Assembly: GCF_009765835.1 (NCBI RefSeq)
Contig: NZ_LMUS01000001.1
Coordinates: 858,198 to 922,197 of the forward strand
Length of the DNA: 64,000 nt
From: Granulicella sp. L56
Lineage (GTDB): Bacteria; Acidobacteriota; Terriglobia; Terriglobales; Acidobacteriaceae
Direction: 5' to 3'
Shown here: piece by piece, positions 16,520 through 24,241 of the stretch
How the letters are laid out: each line of letters starts with the position of its first letter
Numbering within the stretch: the first letter of the stretch is position 1
The notes under the pieces: model-generated
Seen by the model: the letters and a program-made list of their open reading frames with translations, nothing else
What the model was told of the DNA's origin: nothing
The model's database searches: none
Made by a program: the position numbers and the translations under genes

Positions 16520-16665
16520 AGGCTAGATCATCCTCCTTTCCCGTGTAGGTTGAGGCTACTCCTGGATGGAAACGGAATCAAATCGGAGTCTTTCGTACAT
16601 CTGGCGGCGGCCATGGAGGCATCGTAAAGACGTTGCATAAATATTTGTAGTGAAAGGTGTTGCGC

Positions 16666-16887
16666 ATGAAAGCTGCAACGATTGTAGGAATTCTCCTGAT
16701 TATCCTTGGAGTCATCGGCTTCGCCGTCGGCGGCGTCAGCTTCACCCACACGAAGAAGGATGTGGACATGGGTCCACTCCAGATCTCGCATCAATCGAAA
16801 GAAACCGTTCCAATCTCGCCGATCCTCAGCACTATTTCACTGATTGCAGGCGTTGGTCTGGTTGTAGTGGGAGCCAAAGCTAAATAG
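16666..16887 (+). CDS. Small two-helix membrane protein, DUF3185-like
   Basis: A 73-residue protein from ATG 16666 (GAAAGG ribosome-binding site; a GTG at 16657 in frame is less likely). TM1 is residues 1-22 (IVGILLIILGVIGFAVGG), followed by a polar periplasmic loop with KKDVDMGPL, then TM2 (ISLIAGVGLVVVGAK). It resembles the DUF3185 family of small membrane proteins of unknown function. No operon partner: the next gene is convergent. Confidence 0.65.
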   Translation: MKAATIVGILLIILGVIGFAVGGVSFTHTKKDVDMGPLQISHQSKETVPISPILSTISLIAGVGLVVVGAKAK

Positions 16888-16908
16888 TTGCAGGCTCGCT
16901 TCAAAGGT

Positions 16909-17181
16909 TCATTTTAGGTATGCGCGGACCAGGTCGATTAACTCTTCGCCTAAATCCGGTGTCAGGGGAGCACGTCCGTCTTGCAGAAGATGCAGACGGA
17001 TGTGGTCTTCGAGCACCTCGGCCATCAGTCCGTTGATACCACCACGGGCGGCGGCCAGCAACATCAGCACGTCCGTGCAGTTGTCCTCGGCAACGAGGGT
17101 TCGCTCCACTGCATCCATCTGCCCTCGAATGCGCTTGACGCGGTTCAACAATTTCGTCCGTTCTCTTGAAATTTCCGCCAC
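16909..17181 (-). CDS. CsoR/RcnR/FrmR-family metal- or formaldehyde-sensing repressor
   Basis: A 90-residue all-helical DUF156 repressor. These tetramers release DNA when they bind a metal or react with formaldehyde. Sensor residues seen are Cys35 (DNCTDVL), His60 and His64 (EDHIRLHLL), with Glu3 near the N-terminus. Cys35/His60/His64 is the nickel/cobalt set of RcnR except for its His3; FrmR has Cys35/His60 but lacks His64. The protein therefore sits between the two subtypes. The copper CsoR triad (Cys-His-Cys) is absent. It is divergent from the OprB-type porin across 108 bp that holds a typical operator (17196-17212), so it probably represses itself and perhaps the porin. Confidence 0.85.
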   Translation of the reverse strand: MAEISRERTKLLNRVKRIRGQMDAVERTLVAEDNCTDVLMLLAAARGGINGLMAEVLEDHIRLHLLQDGRAPLTPDLGEELIDLVRAYLK

Positions 17182-17195
17182 GTTCGTTCTCCTAA

Positions 17196-17212
17196 ATACC
17201 CTAAGGGGGTAT
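17196..17212. promoter_or_regulatory. Operator for the CsoR/RcnR-type repressor
   Basis: ATACCC-TAAGG-GGGTAT, a 17-bp palindrome with a G-tract, the form bound by RcnR/FrmR/CsoR-type tetramers. It begins 14 bp upstream of the repressor start and about 80 bp before the porin, so it could control both directions. Confidence 0.7.
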
Positions 17213-17289
17213 ACTATCTGGGTTGCGCCGCTTCCGGCAAGCTCTTCCAGAGCGAAAACACACCTTCGGATAGGAAAAAGACAATTTAC

Positions 17290-18783
17290 ATGGTGATTCG
17301 CACTCCATTCATGGACAGGCTTGAAGATCGAACTTCAATGGCGCGAAAGTTTACTTTGAGTTTCCTGCTTCTGGGATTGCTGCTGATCACTGCTGCGCGT
17401 GACGTTGTGGCCCAGCAAGCGGCTGCACTGCTGCCCTCCGAGCCTGCTCCGCAGCGGGATGTCACGCCTGCCCCTGCGAATGCGCCCACTCTGTTTCCAC
17501 ACTCGGACCACTCGCGCTACCTGATCTCCGGTCAGGCGAACATCATCTTTCAGGGACATGGGCCGTTCCACTCGACGTATGAAGGGACGAACAGCTTTCT
17601 GAGCCGGGGCGAGTATAAGATCTCGCTGCTGGGAACGCTGTTTCTGGGGGCGCAGCTCAACAAAAACCCGAAGAGCGATACCGACGTGATTCTCGATGTC
17701 GAATCGTCAGGCGGCCGCGGCGACAGCGAAGCTCTAGGGTTGGCTGGTTTTACGAATTTGGATGTTGTGAGGAATCCGAACCTGGGCTCGACGCCTTATA
17801 TTGCACGGGTTCAACTGCACCAGACCGTTGGGCTGAGCAATAAGCTCGTGGACGCCGACCGGACGCAGTTCTCGCTGGCGACCGAGGTGCCGGAGCGGAG
17901 GTTGGAGTTCCACGTGGGCTCGATGAGCCTGCCCGACTACTTCGATATCAACAGCATTGGGAGCGACAGCCATCTGCAGTTCCTCAACTGGACTGTCGAT
18001 AACAGCGGAAGCTGGGACTATGCCGCCGACACGCGCGGCTACACCTATGCCGCCGTGGCCGAGTATGACGACAAAGCCTGGTCGGCGCGCTATGGCGTAG
18101 CGCTGATGCCAAAGGTAGCTAACGGCGTCGATCTCGATTGGAGCCTGCGCCGGGCCAGCGGACAGAATATGGAGTTTGAGCTGCGGAAGTCGCTGCTGGG
18201 TAGACTGGTCAGCCCGGACCGCAAAGGGACGATCCGCGTGCTGAGCTTTGTGAATCATGCCCACATGGGGCTTTATCGCGATGCCGTGAAGGCTTATCTC
18301 GATGGCATCGACAAGAAGCCCACGATCACGCTGCATGAGAAAGATGGCGAGGTTAAGTACGGCTTTGGATTGAATGCAGAGCAGGAGTTGACGCAGAATC
18401 TGCGCGTCTTTACTCGCGTTGGATGGAACGAGGGTCAACATGAGTCGTTTGCCTATACCGAGGTCGACCAGACAGTGGAGTTCGGCGGAGATTACTCGGG
18501 AAGGGCGTGGGCACGGCCGAACGACAAGATCGGCCTTGCGTTTGTAAGCAATGCGATCAAGCGCGACCACCAGAATTATCTGCGCCTCGGCGGTCTGGGT
18601 TTTCTGCTTGGCGATGGCAACCTGAACTACGCTCGCGAGGACATTCTGGAGGGCTACTACAACGTTCATGCGTGGAGAGGCGTTTATTACGCGCTGGATA
18701 CGCAGTTTATCGACCATCCGGGCTACAACAAGGACCGGGGGCCGGTGCTGGTGTCGGCGTTGCGGATGCATGTGGATTTTTAG
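17290..18783 (+). CDS. OprB-like outer-membrane porin
   Basis: A 497-residue outer-membrane beta-barrel. A hydrophobic signal sequence (residues ~17-41, ending VVAQ) is followed by an alternating-hydrophobicity body. YLISGQANIIFQGHGPFHSTYEGTNS and WDYAADTRGYTYAAVAEY are typical of carbohydrate-selective OprB porins, and the chain ends HVDF with the terminal Phe needed for barrel assembly. It would let sugars or other small solutes cross the outer membrane. The ATG at 17338 (MARKFTL) is an alternative start directly before the signal peptide. Position opposite a metal/formaldehyde-type repressor is odd for a sugar porin and suggests a metal-linked or stress-linked role. Confidence 0.8.
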   Translation: MVIRTPFMDRLEDRTSMARKFTLSFLLLGLLLITAARDVVAQQAAALLPSEPAPQRDVTPAPANAPTLFPHSDHSRYLISGQANIIFQGHGPFHSTYEGTNSFLSRGEYKISLLGTLFLGAQLNKNPKSDTDVILDVESSGGRGDSEALGLAGFTNLDVVRNPNLGSTPYIARVQLHQTVGLSNKLVDADRTQFSLATEVPERRLEFHVGSMSLPDYFDINSIGSDSHLQFLNWTVDNSGSWDYAADTRGYTYAAVAEYDDKAWSARYGVALMPKVANGVDLDWSLRRASGQNMEFELRKSLLGRLVSPDRKGTIRVLSFVNHAHMGLYRDAVKAYLDGIDKKPTITLHEKDGEVKYGFGLNAEQELTQNLRVFTRVGWNEGQHESFAYTEVDQTVEFGGDYSGRAWARPNDKIGLAFVSNAIKRDHQNYLRLGGLGFLLGDGNLNYAREDILEGYYNVHAWRGVYYALDTQFIDHPGYNKDRGPVLVSALRMHVDF

Positions 18784-18803
18784 ACTCGCCGTATACTTCT
18801 GGC

Positions 18804-19724
18804 GTGACTCCACTTATCGCGTACGAAGCCGTGGGATTTTTCCTGGGCCTGATCTTTGGCAGCTTTTTGAATGTCTGCATTGCACGTCTTCCACAGGGCA
18901 AGTCGGTCGTCCATCCACGCTCACAGTGTCCCAATTGCGGAGCTGAGATTCGCTGGTACGACAATGTTCCGGTGTTGAGCTGGCTGCTGTTGCGTGGCCG
19001 CTGCCGCGACTGCAAGCACGCGATTGCGCTGCACTATCCGCTGGTGGAGATTGGACTGGGGTTGTGGTTTATGGCGCAGGCGGCGGATATTTACATGCTG
19101 CTTTATTTTTCCAAATCGCATGATCTGGTGTCGGATGTGATTGTGCATGTTGGCGTTGCGTTGCTTGGGTTTCTGCTGATCGGGTTGATGGTGATGGACT
19201 GGCAGACGCAGTTGCTTCCCGATGTCTTTACGCTGGGGGGCATCGCGGTTTCGTTCCTGCTGACCTGTACGCGGGCGATCTTTCTCGCGCCAAACGAGGA
19301 CGACGTGATTCTGCACAATCAGCAGATTCAGATCAGCAGCCCGGGGAGCTCGGCTGGACAGGGAAATGTGTTTCTCACCGGGCCAGAGAGATTGCTGGGA
19401 GAGTGGCTGCTGGCGGTTTCCGTGGCTGTGGTGATTCTGTTAGTCGTCCGCTGGCTGTACCGGGTGCTACGACACCGCGAAGGCATGGGGCTGGGTGATG
19501 TAAAGCTGTATGGTTTGCTGGCTGCGTTTCTCGGCTTCTGGCCAGCTACGCTTGCGCTGTTTTTGGGGGCACTCCTGGCGAGTGCCTATGCTGTCGTTCT
19601 GCTGGCGCGAGGCAAGGCTAGAGGAGCGTCGAAACTTGCCTTTGGGAGCTTCCTTGCAGCGGGCGGATTGATTGCGGCGCTTTACGGCGAAAAGCTGATT
19701 AATGCATACAAAACACTGCTCTAA
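18804..19724 (+). CDS. Prepilin peptidase (type IV pilus / T2SS)
   Basis: A 306-residue inner-membrane aspartic protease that cleaves prepilin leader peptides and N-methylates the new N-terminus. The cytoplasmic zinc-binding loop has Cys42/Cys45 (CPNC) and Cys67/Cys70 (CRDC). The two catalytic aspartates lie in VMDWQTQLLPD and in GMGLGDVKLYG. About eight membrane helices. GTG 18804 is chosen because it gives the canonical start before the GFFLGLIFGSFLNV helix; the open frame extends upstream only through the porin gene. It lies 20 bp after the porin, and 60 bp separate it from nuoA. A secretin at 51320 could belong to the same pilus or secretion apparatus. Confidence 0.93.
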   Translation: MTPLIAYEAVGFFLGLIFGSFLNVCIARLPQGKSVVHPRSQCPNCGAEIRWYDNVPVLSWLLLRGRCRDCKHAIALHYPLVEIGLGLWFMAQAADIYMLLYFSKSHDLVSDVIVHVGVALLGFLLIGLMVMDWQTQLLPDVFTLGGIAVSFLLTCTRAIFLAPNEDDVILHNQQIQISSPGSSAGQGNVFLTGPERLLGEWLLAVSVAVVILLVVRWLYRVLRHREGMGLGDVKLYGLLAAFLGFWPATLALFLGALLASAYAVVLLARGKARGASKLAFGSFLAAGGLIAALYGEKLINAYKTLL

Positions 19725-19784
19725 ATGTGCAACCGAATACCGTCAACAACTTGACACTTGACCGTCGCAATCTTAGAGTCGAAG

Positions 19785-20198
19785 ATGGCCATGCAAAGTT
19801 ACCCCTACATATGGAATTACCTTCCCCTGGCGCTGCAGATCCTGGTCGCGCTGGGTGTTGCCTGTGGCATGGTTGGGGTTTCATTCCTCATCGGCAAACA
19901 TAAAAATTCACGTACCAAAGCCGGCGCTTACGAGTGCGGCATGGACCCCATAGGCGATGCACGCGGACGCTTCTCGGTCCGCTTCTACATGGTCGCGATG
20001 CTCTTCATCCTGTTCGATGTCGAAGCGGTCTTCATGCTTCCCTGGGCGGTCATCTTTCGCAAACTTCCGGCGATTACCGGCTCGCGCATGTTCGGCTTCT
20101 ACGAGATGCTGGTTTATATCGGCTTTGTAGGTGTCGGCCTCTTCTACGTCTGGAAGAAGGGCGTTCTGGACTGGTCCAACGATAAGGGAGATCTCTAA
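19785..20198 (+). CDS. nuoA: NADH-quinone oxidoreductase subunit A
   Basis: A 137-residue, three-helix membrane subunit at the junction of complex I arms. The conserved loop KAGAYECGMDPIGDARGRFSVRFYMVAMLFILFDVE is intact, including the reactive Cys in YECG and the acidic residues in the second helix. ATG 19785 is chosen over TTG 19758 because it aligns with the usual N-terminus. The stop overlaps the nuoC start (TAATG). nuoB, which normally follows, is missing. Confidence 0.95.
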   Translation: MAMQSYPYIWNYLPLALQILVALGVACGMVGVSFLIGKHKNSRTKAGAYECGMDPIGDARGRFSVRFYMVAMLFILFDVEAVFMLPWAVIFRKLPAITGSRMFGFYEMLVYIGFVGVGLFYVWKKGVLDWSNDKGDL

Positions 20199-20680
20199 TG
20201 GACGCCGTACTGAATGGCACCGAGGCCGTATTTGCGGCCCATGCCGATAACGCGGCGGTCAAGGCACTGTCGGATCTTGCGACAGACGCTAAATTCGATC
20301 GCGAAGAACTTACGATTACGGTTGCGCGCGAGAACGTCATCGCTGCGTGCAAAGCCGTCAGGCAGGCGGGTTACACCTTCCTCGAAGATGTAACCGCCGT
20401 CGACTGGTATCCCTCGGAGCCGCGCTTCCAGATCACGTATCACATCCTGTCGATGTCGCTGAAGGCTCGTGTTCGCCTTGTTGTCGGCCTCAGTGAGAGT
20501 GATGCGGTGATCGACAGCATCGTTGGCGTATGGCCTTCGGCCAACTTCTATGAGCGCGAAGTCTTCGACCTCTTCGGCGTCCGCTTCAGCGGCCACCCCA
20601 ACCTCCGCCGCATCATGATGCCCGAAGACTGGCAGGGGCATCCGCTGCGTAAGGACTATCCCGTGGAGGGATATCGCTAA
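20198..20680 (+). CDS. nuoC: NADH-quinone oxidoreductase subunit C
   Basis: A 160-residue hydrophilic subunit of the connecting module (30-kDa family). The signature ANFYEREVFDLFGVRFSGHP, then LRRIMMPEDWQGHPLRKDYP, near the C-terminus is unmistakable. ATG overlaps the nuoA stop by one base and its own TAA overlaps the nuoD ATG by one base, so A-C-D are translationally coupled. It is a separate gene, not a nuoCD fusion. Confidence 0.96.
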   Translation: MDAVLNGTEAVFAAHADNAAVKALSDLATDAKFDREELTITVARENVIAACKAVRQAGYTFLEDVTAVDWYPSEPRFQITYHILSMSLKARVRLVVGLSESDAVIDSIVGVWPSANFYEREVFDLFGVRFSGHPNLRRIMMPEDWQGHPLRKDYPVEGYR

Positions 20681-21936
20681 TGGCTCCCGTTGCTGCTCCC
20701 GACATGCTGAACCCCGGCGTTGAAGACGTTGTCGCCGATAGAAATCGCCACCAGGGCGTGCCCCCTCCGCAGGACCAGACCATGGTTATCAACATGGGGC
20801 CGCAGCATCCTTCGACGCATGGCGTGCTTCGTCTGGTGCTGGAGATCGATGGCGAGTCCGTCGTCTCGCTGGCGCCGGATATTGGCTACCTGCACACCGG
20901 CATCGAGAAGACCTGCGAGGCCAAGTTCTATCAACAGGTCGTGCCGCTGACCGACCGCATCGACTATCTCTGTCCCATGACCAACAACCTCGCCTACTGC
21001 CTCGCTGTAGAGAAGTTGCTTGGTCTCGAAATTCCTGAGCGCGCGCAGTATCTCCGCGTTCTGCTTAACGAACTCACCCGCATCCAATCGCATCTGGTCT
21101 GGCTTGGTACCCACGCCATGGACATTGGTGCGCTCACCGTCTTCCTTTACTGTTTCCGCGAGCGCGAGGACATTCTCCGCATCTTTGAGAGCGTGTCCGG
21201 CCAGCGCATGATGACCAGCTACTTCCGCATCGGCGGCCTCAGCCTGGAACCGCCGCTGGACTTCTACAAACAGGTTCAGGACTTCCTGAACATCATGCCC
21301 GGCAGGATCAAGCAGTACGAAGATCTGCTGACCGGCAATCCTATCTGGATGGGACGCCTCAAGGGCATCGGCCATCTCTCGGCAGCCGACGCGATCGCGT
21401 TGGGAGTGACCGGGCCTCCGCTGCGCGCCTCCGGCGTCGATTGGGACCTGCGCCGCGACATGCCATACAGCGGCTACGAGAAATTTCAGTTCAAGGTTCC
21501 GGTCTCGAACGACTGCGATGTGTGGGCACGTTATGTCGTCCGCATGGAAGAGATGTACGAGTCGGTGAAGATCTGCCAGCAGGCGCTCGATGGTCTGCCC
21601 GAAGGCCGCATCGTTGCTGACGCGCCGAAGATTATCCTGCCTGACCGCGAACAGATGAAGACGCAGATGGAGGCGTTGATCCATCATTTCAAGATCGTCA
21701 CCGAAGGCTTTGGCGTTCCGGCTGGCGAGGTCTTTCAGGCTGTCGAATCGCCGCGCGGCGAGATGGGCTACTACGTCGTTTCGGACGGCACGGCCAAGCC
21801 TTATCGCGTCCACATGCGCAATCCTTCTTACGCTACATTGCAGGCCCTCGAGACGATGTGCAAAGGCAGATTGCTTGCCGACGTTGTGGCAGTTATCGGC
21901 TCCATCGACATTGTTCTTGGAGAGATTGACCGATAA
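20680..21936 (+). CDS. nuoD: NADH-quinone oxidoreductase subunit D
   Basis: A 418-residue 49-kDa-type subunit that with NuoB forms the quinone-binding site. NMGPQHPSTHGVLRLVLEIDGE contains the His pair near the quinone headgroup, and the C-terminal SPRGEMGYYVVSDG is conserved. The N-terminus has ~30 extra polar residues before the core. A 42-bp spacer follows before the small gene at 21979. Its obligate partner NuoB is not encoded here. Confidence 0.96.
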   Translation: MAPVAAPDMLNPGVEDVVADRNRHQGVPPPQDQTMVINMGPQHPSTHGVLRLVLEIDGESVVSLAPDIGYLHTGIEKTCEAKFYQQVVPLTDRIDYLCPMTNNLAYCLAVEKLLGLEIPERAQYLRVLLNELTRIQSHLVWLGTHAMDIGALTVFLYCFREREDILRIFESVSGQRMMTSYFRIGGLSLEPPLDFYKQVQDFLNIMPGRIKQYEDLLTGNPIWMGRLKGIGHLSAADAIALGVTGPPLRASGVDWDLRRDMPYSGYEKFQFKVPVSNDCDVWARYVVRMEEMYESVKICQQALDGLPEGRIVADAPKIILPDREQMKTQMEALIHHFKIVTEGFGVPAGEVFQAVESPRGEMGYYVVSDGTAKPYRVHMRNPSYATLQALETMCKGRLLADVVAVIGSIDIVLGEIDR

Positions 21937-21978
21937 GAAAGCGTTTCAGCAAGTTTGCTTTTTGTATTGAGGTAAGTT

Positions 21979-22281
21979 TTGACCAACGAACGTATCGACA
22001 GGGAACTCTGGACATCGTTCGCATCACTGATCAGAAGCTATGGAGCGGCACACGGGCTGAACAGCCGCCACCAGGCAGTCGTTGAAGTGGGGAGTGACCT
22101 CATCCTGCTTCGCGTCGGAACACGCTGGCTACGCTTCACGCCCAGCGAGATGATCGAAGACAACAACCGCACGGTGCCGTTCCGTCTGAACCATGATGGG
22201 ACCGCCACGATCGGTGAAGTAACCGAAGAGATGGACCTTGCCGCCGAAAGGCTGGCGCGGGAGATGATGCAAAGTGAGTGA
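21979..22281 (+). CDS. Conserved-looking small protein between nuoD and nuoE
   Basis: A 100-residue soluble protein starting at TTG 21979 with GAGGTAAG just upstream. Its 3' end overlaps the nuoE GTG start by 8 bases, so it is co-translated with complex I genes. It is rich in charged residues (SFASLIRSYGAAHGLNSRH; TPSEMIEDNNRTVPFRLNHDG) and has no cysteines, so it is not an iron-sulfur protein, and no membrane helix. I recognise no family. Position suggests an accessory or assembly role in complex I. Confidence 0.7.
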   Translation: MTNERIDRELWTSFASLIRSYGAAHGLNSRHQAVVEVGSDLILLRVGTRWLRFTPSEMIEDNNRTVPFRLNHDGTATIGEVTEEMDLAAERLAREMMQSE

Positions 22282-22783
22282 AGTCGCCAATACGATTTTT
22301 TCCCCGGAGCTGGCAGCGCGCTTCGACCACCTCGTCACCATTTATCCGATGCGGCGTTCGGCGCTCGTCCCTATGCTGCTTTACGCGCAGGACGAGATCG
22401 GCGCTATCTCGGACGCCGTCGTCACCGAGATAGCGCAGCGCATTGGGTTGCTGGAACTCGAAGTTCGCAACGTGCTCAGCTACTACTCGATGCTGCGCAC
22501 CAAGCCCGCAGGCAAGTACAACTTGCAGGTCTGCACCAACATCAGCTGCATGTTGCGCGGCGGCTACGAGATTCTCGACCACTGCAGGGCCAAGCTCGGC
22601 ATTGGACACAAAGAGGTCACACCCGATGGTGTCTTCTCGCTGGAAGAGGTCGAGTGCATCGGTGCCTGCTGCTGGGCTCCCGCCATGCAGGTCAACTACG
22701 ACTTTCACGAGAACCTCACCACCATCAAGGTCGACGAGATCATCGAAACCTATCGCGCGGGCCTGGGAAAGGACGTCAAATAA
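22274..22783 (+). CDS. nuoE: NADH-quinone oxidoreductase subunit E
   Basis: A 169-residue thioredoxin-fold 24-kDa subunit of the NADH module. The [2Fe-2S] cluster N1a ligands are Cys87, Cys92, Cys128 and Cys132 (VCTNISC and ECIGAC). The GTG start overlaps the previous gene by 8 bases and the TAA overlaps the nuoF ATG by one base. Works with NuoF in NADH oxidation. Confidence 0.95.
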   Translation: MSEVANTIFSPELAARFDHLVTIYPMRRSALVPMLLYAQDEIGAISDAVVTEIAQRIGLLELEVRNVLSYYSMLRTKPAGKYNLQVCTNISCMLRGGYEILDHCRAKLGIGHKEVTPDGVFSLEEVECIGACCWAPAMQVNYDFHENLTTIKVDEIIETYRAGLGKDVK

Positions 22784-24102
22784 TGCCTACCCTCGTCTCT
22801 CATCCCGATGAAGTCAAGGTAATCTCCCGCCGTTTCGGCCAGGGCGCAGCCAATATCGACAAGTACCTTGAACTCGATGGCTACAAGGCCGTCCAGCAGG
22901 CGATTGACGAAGGCCCGGAGTGGATCATCAACACGATGAAGGCCTCGGGCCTCCGTGGACGCGGCGGCGCGGGCTTCCCTACCGGCCTGAAGTGGTCGTT
23001 TGTGCCCAAGCAGTCGGAGAAGCCTAAGTATGTTCTGGTCAATGGCGACGAGTCCGAGCCCGGCACCTGCAAAGACCATGTGATCTTCCGCGAAGATCCT
23101 CATGCCGTCATCGAAGGCACCATGATCGCCGGGTTGGCCATCGGCTCAAAGCTTGGATTCATCTATCTTCGCGGGGAGTACCGCTATCTGCTCAAGATCG
23201 TCGAGAAGGCAGTCGCTGACGCCTACGCTCGCGGCTTCCTGGGCAAGAACATCTTCGGCACCGGCGTCGACTTCGACATCATCACGCAGACAGGCGCGGG
23301 CGCATACGAGGTCGGCGAAGAGTCGGCCCTGATGGAGTCGCTCGAAGGCAAGCGCGGCGTTCCGCGCATCAAGCCTCCCTTCCCTGCTGTCGTCGGTCTC
23401 TATGGCGGACCAACGGTCATCAATAATGCCGAGACCATTGCCAATGCCCCGCACATTCTTCTGATGGGCGGCGAGGCGTTTGCGAAACTCGGCACCGAGC
23501 GCAATGGCGGCACGCGCCTCTTCGGGATCAGCGGGCATGTCGAGCGTCCCGGCGTCTATGAACTGCCTATGGGCTATAGCCTTCGCAAGGCGATCTATGA
23601 GGTCGCGGGCGGCATCAAGGACGGCAAGAAGTTGAAGGCCGTCGTTCCCGGAGGAGCTTCGTGCCCGGTTCTCACCGCAGACGAGATTGATGTGGGCCTC
23701 GACTTCGACCAGATGGCGAAGGCCGGGACCATGCTTGGATCGGGCGGAATCGTCGTCCTCGATGAGAGTGTCTCCATCGTGGAATTCGCGCTTCGCACCA
23801 TCGCCTTCTATCAGCATGAATCCTGCGGATGGTGCATTCCCTGCCGCGAAGGCACGGACTGGATCAAGAAGACATTGACCCGCGTCTACAACGGCGGCGG
23901 CAACAAGAAAGACGTCGATAACGTGCAGTATCTCGCCGAAAACATGATGGGCCGCACCTTCTGCCCGCTTGGTGATGCTGCAGCGATGCCGACACTTGGA
24001 TTCGTGAAGAAGTTCCGCAAGGAATTTGAAGACTATATCGAAGGCCACAAGGCCGGAACCCCCATCATCACCGTGCAGGAGTTGGTGGGAGCAGGACATT
24101 GA
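22783..24102 (+). CDS. nuoF: NADH-quinone oxidoreductase subunit F (NADH-binding)
   Basis: A 439-residue 51-kDa subunit carrying FMN, the NADH site and cluster N3. GLRGRGGAGFPTGLKW is the nucleotide-binding loop (~60-75), YLRGEYRY and GAGAYEVGEESALMESLEG bind FMN, and ESCGWCIPCREGT plus a later FCPLGD supply the four N3 cysteines. ATG 22783 gives the normal N-terminus. Its stop TGA overlaps the TTG of a small membrane-protein gene. Confidence 0.96.
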   Translation: MPTLVSHPDEVKVISRRFGQGAANIDKYLELDGYKAVQQAIDEGPEWIINTMKASGLRGRGGAGFPTGLKWSFVPKQSEKPKYVLVNGDESEPGTCKDHVIFREDPHAVIEGTMIAGLAIGSKLGFIYLRGEYRYLLKIVEKAVADAYARGFLGKNIFGTGVDFDIITQTGAGAYEVGEESALMESLEGKRGVPRIKPPFPAVVGLYGGPTVINNAETIANAPHILLMGGEAFAKLGTERNGGTRLFGISGHVERPGVYELPMGYSLRKAIYEVAGGIKDGKKLKAVVPGGASCPVLTADEIDVGLDFDQMAKAGTMLGSGGIVVLDESVSIVEFALRTIAFYQHESCGWCIPCREGTDWIKKTLTRVYNGGGNKKDVDNVQYLAENMMGRTFCPLGDAAAMPTLGFVKKFRKEFEDYIEGHKAGTPIITVQELVGAGH

Positions 24103-24239
24103 ACAAGCGGTTACCGCAACTGATCTGGGTACTCGTCGTGCTGGTACTTTTGGTCGGAGTTCTGAGAATAGTAATGACTGGCTCACACCGGAGCGCAGAT
24201 CAGAAGATTTTGATTGAGAAGTCAAAGCAGAGGAATTGA
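24099..24239 (+). CDS. 46-residue single-pass membrane protein between nuoF and nuoG
   Basis: The frame starts at TTG 24099, overlapping the nuoF stop (ATTGA), and ends 2 bp before the nuoG ATG. It encodes a short basic head (MNKRLPQ), one hydrophobic helix (LIWVLVVLVLLVGVLRIVM, residues ~8-26) and a polar, Lys/Arg-rich tail. It fills the 142-bp space between nuoF and nuoG exactly and is arranged like a coupled gene. Too short for normal gene callers. NuoF and NuoG are soluble, so a membrane mini-protein here is unexpected; an assembly or anchoring role in complex I is possible. No family recognised. Confidence 0.55.
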   Translation: MNKRLPQLIWVLVVLVLLVGVLRIVMTGSHRSADQKILIEKSKQRN

Positions 24240-24241
24240 AG

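Noticed and set aside
18507..18803. Upstream extension of the prepilin peptidase frame
   Set aside because: This part overlaps the porin gene in another frame and lacks the hydrophobic N-terminus of the family; GTG 18804 is the sensible start.
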